From positions 1,985,501-2,049,500 of the forward strand of contig JAQSEB010000022.1 of assembly GCA_030063045.1 (NCBI GenBank): 64,000 nt of DNA, given 5' to 3'. The position numbers and the translations under genes are program-made. This stretch comes from Pratylenchus scribneri. Lineage: Eukaryota; Nematoda; Chromadorea; Rhabditida; Pratylenchidae. This document shows positions 56,585-64,000 of the stretch, in pieces. The first letter of the stretch is position 1. Every line of letters begins with the position of its first letter. The notes under the pieces are model-generated. The model saw nothing but the letters and a program-made list of their open reading frames with translations, had not been told where the DNA came from and searched no databases.

Positions 56585-59500
56585 GGTATGCTTATTATTG
56601 TTACTCCACTTTTTGACAATCTAAACAACTTATTATGGTCCAAACAACTGAAAATGCCACCTCGTTCCCAAAATATTTTGTATTTTGATAGCTTTTCCCC
56701 TCTATTTTGTATTGCAACAAAAATTTATCCATTAAATTCCGAAAATTCTATCCAAATAGGATGGCTTATAGTTGGATTCATTTATGATCGAGTTTCTCTA
56801 ATTTTTCAACTCATTACGGTATTGATGACATTTATTTAAGTCATTCTTATTCGCATATGCCCTCGGAGAATATCTTCATCTTCTCCCCTTTCCTTGGCTT
56901 CCTTTTAGTTCTTGACAAGCTGTCAATCTTTGTATTTTAAATTGCCCCTAAGACATGAATTCTGAATCTCTCATTCCACTCAATATATTTAGTATTTACC
57001 CCAAAAAATTCATTTAATAACAATTTTATTTTCAAATATTATTTTCTTCAACCTAACAACCAACCATTTTTGCCCATTTGAAGAGCAAAAATTCCCCCAG
57101 GCGACGAATAATCGATAACATCGATTTCTGAAAGGGGGAATTGGATGGAGTGCTGTTGGGGGGGGGGGGGGGGGGTTGGATGGTGTTTGCTTGGCGAAAG
57201 GGGGAGAGGGAACTCGTGATTCTCATCATCATTTTTGCCCAACAAAAAATTTGGGAATAATCAAAGTTCCATTTTAAGGCTAATATTTTAATTTGCATAT
57301 TCCACCATTCAAAATTCAGACTTAAGGCCCACACTGACTGAGGGAACATTTACTAATCTTCCAAATGGGCAAATCTTTGACCTCGTCTTCGTCTTCATCC
57401 ATCCATTTCCTTCATCATTTGTCGACCTCATCCCTTCCATTCCATCCTCCACCCATATGTTTGGCGATCGGAGACGAGAATAGAAGAGCCTCTGTGCTCT
57501 GAATGAATGGAATTGGGATGGGATGAATCGATTGGTCACATTCACAAATATTTCTTCGTCCAGTAAAAAATCCACCGCAAAAATTCTTTCAAAAAAAAAT
57601 TAAACTAAAATTTCAGTGAAAAATATATCCAAAATTTGTATTCAATCGACCATAATTTATTTTTGTGCCATTCTTTTTGTGCCATTCATAATTAATGAGA
57701 AGAGAGGAATTCTTTTTCCCTCTTTCTGCTATTAAATTGAGCCAATTTCCGAGGGTCCCTTCTTTTTTTTGTTGGCCCTAAAATGGCATTCACACATTTT
57801 CTACAATGCATTGAGAAAAAAATAAACCAAAAAATGAAATAAATTCCAATCAATTTTTCCCATTTTTCATTCCAATTCAATAAACCCCCTCCCTTCCATT
57901 TCCTTATCTCCTTTTGACCGAGTCAAAAAAAAACGCAAAAATTTCCAAAAGATAATGAATGAATAAATGAGTTGGCAAAAAGATGGAACTGGCCGATAAA
58001 GAGAAAAGGCAAAACCTTCAATAATATTTCATAAACCCAAAAGAATGATGCTTTAAAAAACATCAATTTCCCATTTTTATTTCATTGGATTTGCCTTTTA
58101 ATTAGTCAATCCATTTTTTCTGTATAATTCATTTTTGTAGCCATCAAAATATGCCTCTGGGCATTCCATCCCTTCCCTCCATTTCCATCCTTTCCTTGCA
58201 CAATAGCCCCCCCCCCCCCCCCTCCTTCTCCTACCATATTCTCCTTACTCATTGGGTAGGCAAAATATAATCAATTTTACCCAAAATAATATTCCCAAAA
58301 AGGCAAAGTTGAGGAGAATTAATTAATTCAATTTAATAAATCAATCAAAAAATTGATTTGTTCAAATATTCCATCCAATTCCTTTCATTTCCCTATTTAT
58401 CCAAAAACAATCTACTAATCAACCTCATCCCCATCCATTCCCTCCAATCCATTCCCGAGTGGCTAATTAATGAAGAATCCTTCCATGATCAAAAACAAAT
58501 GTTGTCTCATCAACAAATCAGCAGTAAAAGACAATGGGCATATATTCATTGTGATTGATTGACTGAATTGAGGATGAGAAGGGGATTTGTCCGATTAATC
58601 CATAGATCCATAGCAGTGAGAATGAATTGGCAAATTGAATTCGATTTTTTGGCACCAATCGATTTATTCCAACTAATAAATTTAATTAATTCTGAATCCA
58701 TTTTCCATCCAATTCCAATCCGTTCTTTCGTCATTTTCCCCAAATCAGCCAATAAGTATATAAGCAGGGAATATTGATGGGTTTGGTGCACAACAAAATG
58801 AGCAACCTGAAAAAAACCGGTCGGTGGGTCGATTCGATTGTGTGCGGTAGTTTTGAAGGAGGGGGGAAACGCCAAAATTATATTTGGGGGAAAATGGATT
58901 GGATGATCGATGAATGGATGGAAAATGATGATTTGGGGAATTGATGGTTTGGGTTTGGCGAAAATGGGAAAATACTAAATAAATTTGGTGATGATCAATT
59001 CACAAACCAATTCCACCAAAAAAATCGTATTTCCCCCACCAATTTGGACTTTTTTCCCGCGACTTCATTTTAATATTATAGAAATCCATTCCGTCCGTCC
59101 CTTCTCAATTCCAAATTCTTCCCTCAAATGAATATTCCCATTTTCCGTAAATCCCTTCCCAGCTGTGCTGTGGCCAACCCCCAAATCCATTCCCCGCAAA
59201 TTGAAATTTGATCCTGGCCAAGGAAAACAACAATTTTTGGGTCCAATTGAAAATCAATATAGGGCAAAGGAGGGCAAATGAATTCGGGCCCAAATTCCGG
59301 GTATTGAATGGGCAATTGGCGCGAAAATAATACAAAAACCTGTCAACCATTTTCCCTTCATCATTTTCTTGGCCTAATTGTCCCAATCAACGCTGATCTC
59401 GAATTACTGGCAAAGGATTTCAGAATAAATAAATAATTGGGACATTTCCCAATTTAAATCATGCAATTCGGATTGGGGCAAAGGCCAATTCGAATTAATG

Positions 59501-60343
59501 CATTCTAAAATGCTTTTAACGTGCAAAATGCCCCAATATCCCCAACCAATCCATTTATTCATCCAATCCAAACACTTTCATTCATTCATCATTTCGGGGG
59601 TCATGCCCCACCCCCTTCCCCCCAATTCAATGTTTGCTCTTTTCGTACGTTCATTTCAACGTGCATAGCCGCCCAAGGGGTGAAAATGGTGGGGTGGAGA
59701 CGGTAATCCTTTTATGGGCGCGACGGCGCGCGGCCGACCTTTTCGCCATTTGCTCGATCGACCCTTTTGGAAGGGGAAATGGATTGATTTGAAGGGGAAA
59801 ATGTGGGGGAGAATGAATGGATTTGCGCATTCATTCAATGCCCAATGGGAAAGAAAGGACGCCGACGGGCGAAAATGGATCAACATTGGGGGAGGAATGG
59901 ATATTTGGGGGTAGTCAAAATGCAGCTGAATTTGGGAATTCACCCAGTGGGGTTGGGGGGAATTTTGAAAATAAAATTTGATCAATTTTGCACTTTTTTT
60001 TGCCTTCCAATCAAAAAATGCCATTGTTGCATTTTCCCATCAAAATTTCAATAATAAATTCCCGATTTTCCTTCCCATGACCCAATTTCCCCTCCCTCCA
60101 TTATTCATTTTTATTTTGCCATTCTTTCAGAGGAATAATATTGGCACTCATCCAATCCCCAATCGACAATTCCATTAGGCATTTTGGCATTTTCCATCCC
60201 AGTGAATGAATGAATGAAATCACTGATTGCCATCAAAATTATCATAAATTTGCGGGGAATATTCCTTCAACAATATTTTTCCCTAAATTGTCCCTGAATG
60301 AGCGGTAAAGCCGCGCCAAAATTAACAAATTGAAATAAAATGG
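56585..60343. other. Long region without supported exons
   Basis: About 3.7 kb, either intergenic or a long intron of the FHA gene. It contains a G-run near 57158-57175, a C-run near 58208-58222, CATTCATT-type repeats and pyrimidine-rich stretches. Open frames on both strands overlap and lack domains. Confidence 0.5.
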
Positions 60344-63300
60344 TGGAAAAAAATTGTATGTTCCATTTGAGAAGAGTCCAATTCCAGGCGAGTACAGAAA
60401 TGATTTTATAGGCCTAAAAGGGACAAATTTGCAGACTTTTGTGAAAGAAAAGGGCGGTCGACCCTTGACGGAGTCGATCAACGATGGATTGGAGGAGGCG
60501 AAGGAGTCGAGCGTTTTGGGCAGATCAACGATGATTTTGTTGGATAAACAGACGAAAATTGGACGAAACCCGGAATTGGTGGATGTTGTCCTGCATTCGG
60601 TGGTTCACAGGTAATTGATTCATCCCTCTGGGGAATATTACTTTTATTCACATTTTCAGCAATATGATTTCGAGGGATCATTCCGAAATAATCGGTGAAT
60701 TGGACAACGAGAGGGATGGCCATTTTGTGAAATATTTCATTTCGGACCGTTCACTCAATGGGACATATGTGAACGACACGAGGGTGGGTATTGGTATTGG
60801 GTCAAATCAATTAAAATTGGGCCATTCCCAATTCCACATCATTTTTGGGGTAAACAAAATCGAGAGAATTTGGCCAATCCAATCAATCAATCAAAATCAT
60901 TTTCCAATGCGCACTTTTAGGCAAAAAAATATTTCCCCAGCCATTCTATTCCAAAATAAAATCATCGATGAAATGAAAGAAGGAACCAAAAAGGGCCTTC
61001 ATTTCTTTGTAGAATTAAATGAATTTTCCCTGGAGGAAAAAATCCAGAATATTTGGCTTTTTTGTAGGAATCCAAATTTAATCAAGACTAAATTATTCAT
61101 AATTTATTTATTTTAATGAATCCATCATTTTTAGGTGAAAGATTTGCAACAATTAAAGGAAGGAGATTTGATCAAATTTGGACACGTAAATGGGGCAGCC
61201 ATCAAGGTGGGGGAAATAGCCAAAATATATTCCATATTTTACAATATTTCTCATTTAGCCCGGTGAATTTGCGCCTCAACAATCCGCCGAATTCATTTTC
61301 CGTTTCGAACGAGCCCTCCCCAACTATAATGTAAGCACTTTTGACCATTTATTCCTTTTAAAATGGTTGTTTTACAGTATTTTGGCTACAACTCAAAAGG
61401 AATTCGAATTCAAGGAGAACATCGAAGGGCATATATGCAAGTGAGTGAAAAGGAAGAGGTGCTCTCTCATTTGATAATCAAAAATTGCCTGGGAGAATTT
61501 ATTTTTTTATTAAAGCATTTTGTTGGCATTGAAGTTACTATATTTTTAAGCTAATTCTGATTTAAAACTCACAAAAGGAAATGAAGGAATTAAAAGGCCA
61601 ATGAATAAACCATATTTGATTCAGATCAATTCCGACCGTGTATTGCCAACCGAAGTTTATTCTTCATCCACGTTGGTTGGTCAGAAACTCTCAATTGGGG
61701 CGCCGGGCCCTGCTGGGCTTGTCAATAATAACACAAATGTGAATAATAATGGTGGAATGGCCACCGCCGTCAATTCCAGCGGTGCACAAATTCCTTCGGT
61801 ATTTTTGGGGACAAATGAATATGCCAAATTGTTGTTGGGTAATATTGACTAAATCCAATTTCCCGTTCACAGTTGCCCTCCCCGGCTGTCACTTCCATTG
61901 CCAATTTGAATTCTACCTCATCCGCTGCCCTTCCAACTCCAACCCATCCAAATCCTCCAACAAATCAGCTGGCTCATTTGGCTGCCGTGGCCGCTGCCAC
62001 CACTCAAAATGCCAACGCTGGCTCCCTTCCCTCAAATTTGAATTCTGCCACCTCTTCTACAGCCCAACAAAGTGCCCAGCAGCAGTCTGGAGCCGCACAA
62101 CATCAACAAACATTGAATGCCCTAAACCAACTGGGTTTGGGTGCAACCACCACCGAAGAACAGGTGAAAATAAATGGAAATGAATGGGAAGGTAGGAGGA
62201 ATGTCCTTTTGGAAGTGAATTCAATCAGTCAATTTTTTTTATAAATAAAAAATTAAATTTTTTCCATTTCCCCATTGAAAATATATTTACTCATAATTTT
62301 TTGTGCTTTAATTTTTTTCTCGAATAATAAGAATATCGAGAGTGGAACGGGTTTTGGGAAAATGAATCGGTCGAATGATTCGTTAGGGACTTTACAAAGG
62401 TCAAAGAATATTCATCAATTCTAACATTTTTGCAGATTTCTCATTTAAACAATTATTCCATTCGAATTTTAATTGGCCCCTAACTGCTGGATGGAATACA
62501 AATCTAACCGGAAAACTAAATCTTTCCGGAATGAAACAGAATCTAACCGGAAAACATAAATCTTTCCGGAATGAAACACTATCTAACCAGAAAACATAAA
62601 TCTTTCCGGAATGAAACACAATCTAACCGGAAAACACAAATCTTTCCGGAACGAAATACAATCTAACCGGAAAACACAAATCTTTCCGGAACGAAACACA
62701 ATCTAACCGGAAAACACAAATCTTTCCGGAATGAAACACAATCTAACCAGAAAACACAAATCTTTCCGGAATGAAACACAATCTAACCGGAAAACACAAA
62801 TCTTTCCGGAATGAAACACAAATCTAACCGGAAAACACTAATCTTTCCGGAATGAAACACAAATCTAACCGGAAAACACAAATCTTTCCGGAATGAAACA
62901 CAACTCTTTCCGGAAAACCCACATCTTTCCGGAAGAAACATAAATCTAACCGGAAAACACAAATTTTTCCGGAATGAAACACAAATCTAACCGGAAAACA
63001 CAAATCTTTCCGGAATGAAACACAAATCTAACCTGAAAATACAAATCTAACTGGGTGAAACACAAAGGGGATATAACAAAGACCAAAGAAAAAATAACAA
63101 TTCCAACATTTTTGCACATTTCCTATTTAAACAGTTATTCCTTTCGAATTTTAATTGGGCCCCATCCACTTCACAATAATTCCATTTTATTCCACAGGTT
63201 GCGGCAATGAATGCCCAACTTCGTTCGTTGATGGCCTCCCACGACGCAATGTCGGCAATGGAAAGGCTGGCCGCCCATCAACAATGGCAAAAATCATTGT

Positions 63301-64000
63301 TGAATTTAAATTCCCTCCAACAACAAAATCCCCTCATCTACGGCCATGCTTTCCCGGCTGCGGCCGCTGCTGCAGCCGCCCTTTTCACTGGCATTGGCGG
63401 AATTGGTCAGTTAATTTTCGCAAACATTTGTGGTCCAGTGGTTTTGTTTTCTGATTTTGCTTTGGGAAATATCAAAAGTTCGAATCCATGCCCAAATGAG
63501 GAAAACCTAAAATGAATATGTGAATAATAAAAAATGTGCACATTTTGTCATAGTTACTCCGATGGGCAAAAAATAATTATATTTTTATTCAACAGAATAC
63601 AGAACCAAAAATCTTTTGTAGATCTCAATTCAGCGGCGGCGAATCCAACTGCTGCACAATATGCGGCCGCCGCCTCACTTTGGCCAAATATTCGGGCGAC
63701 ACTGCAACCATCGGCGGCCAATGCCCAGGATTGGAGTCAACAACAAAAGGCGGCCGCAATTGCCCAACAATTGCAACTCAGATTGCCCGGCAATTTATAT
63801 CAGCAGCCGCAGGTGCCCAAAAGGAATACCAGAAAATTTACATATTATTTATATTTTTAGCAACAATCAAATTCCAATGCCCGTGCCGCCGTTGCCGCTT
63901 CAGCAGTTACGGTGGCCTCCTCCCTTTTCGGGGCATCATCTGCCTTCTCAATGCCCGCAAGCCATCCTCAAAACCAAACAACAAAGTGAGTAAAAAAATA
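60344..64000 (+). CDS. FHA-domain protein with Ala/Gln-rich C-terminal region (runs off the window)
   Basis: Exons: about 60344-60610, 60660-60783, 61135-61206, 61259-61330, 61378-61440, 61625-61798, 61873-62163, 63198-63405, 63622-63812 and 63861-63985, where a GTGAGT donor shows that the gene continues. The FHA fold is clear: LDKQTKIGRNPELVDVVLHS, MISRDHSEIIGELDNERDGH, SDRSLNGTYVNDTR, VKDLQQLKEGDLIKFGHVNG; the Gly-Arg, Ser-Arg-Asp-His and Asn-Gly-Thr residues that contact phosphothreonine are kept. After it come FIFRFERALPN, Asn-rich, Ala/Thr/Ser-rich and Gln-rich stretches (STAQQSAQQQSGAAQHQQTL) and an Ala-run (FPAAAAAAAALF). Probably a nuclear phosphopeptide-binding regulator. The start is unresolved: no in-frame ATG precedes LYVPFEKSPIPGEYRNDF in exon 1. 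Intron 7 contains a satellite array. Confidence 0.8.
62499..63066. repeat. CCGG satellite array C (40-bp unit) inside an intron of the FHA gene
   Basis: About 14 copies of a roughly 40-bp unit made of two related halves, AACCGGAAAACACAAATCTT and TCCGGAATGAAACACAATCT. The variant stretch with CTCTTTCCGGAAAACCCACA near 62905 recurs near 50082 in array B. Both arrays run in the same orientation, opposite to array A. It lies between coding exons ending at 62163 and starting at 63198. Confidence 0.95.

Overview
This window is eukaryotic and almost certainly nematode. Introns are very short (mostly 40-55 nt) with strong TTTTCAG or TTTTAG acceptors, several have GC-AG boundaries, genes are dense on both strands, and the proteins are closest to nematode families as I know them: a tandem-repeat galectin of the LEC-1 type, a LIN-31 type forkhead factor, an RDE-4 type RNA-interference protein and CLK-1/COQ7. 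A clade IV (tylenchid, plant-parasitic type) genome would fit the GC-AG introns and the repeats, but I cannot prove the genus.

Layout. 1-332 (-): the 5' end of an SDR dehydrogenase like DHRS4. 1812-6613 (+): an ERG/FLI1-type ETS factor. 7098-9635 (-): an unrecognised 598-aa nuclear-looking protein. 10490-14239 (-): an unrecognised gene whose coding exon is split by a 672-bp foldback element. 14391-15180: a 36-bp satellite array. 16122-16712 (+): an acidic protein. 18735-19879 (+): galectin. 20852-21452 (+): dUTPase. 21685-25628 (+): VPS35L of the retriever complex. 26275-26884 (+): a small acidic Ser/Asp protein, followed by a broken copy of the 10.5-kb gene's last exon. 27355-34881 (-): four closely spaced genes, in transcription order TNFAIP8-like, SMARCAL1, RSRC2/SMAP-like and ALG6. 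35429-36632 (-) and 37006-37664 (+): a divergent pair, a PP1-like phosphatase and a histone H2A variant. 38142-41794 (-): SLC12A9-type transporter. 42180-47043 (+): C3orf33-like, RDE-4-like and COQ7. 48723-49758 (+): LIN-31/FoxB forkhead. 50021-51131: second satellite array. 51437-53905 (-): SLC22-type transporter, directly behind an unrecognised gene at 53950-54664 (-). About 54.7-60.3 kb: mostly non-coding. 60344 to beyond the end (+): an FHA-domain, Ala/Gln-rich protein with a third satellite array in an intron.

Most genes are housekeeping (N-glycosylation, ubiquinone, nucleotide pool, fork remodelling, endosomal recycling) or regulatory (ETS, FoxB, FHA). Same-strand clusters with gaps of about 160-260 bp could be operons. 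The strongest unexplained signals are the element inside a coding exon, the three-locus CCGG satellite family with a higher-order 395-bp duplication, the PP1/H2A divergent pair with mirrored TATA boxes, and the RDE-4-like RNAi factor. Exon models were built by hand from reading frame, splice dinucleotides and phase. In the models I summed, total coding length is a multiple of three.
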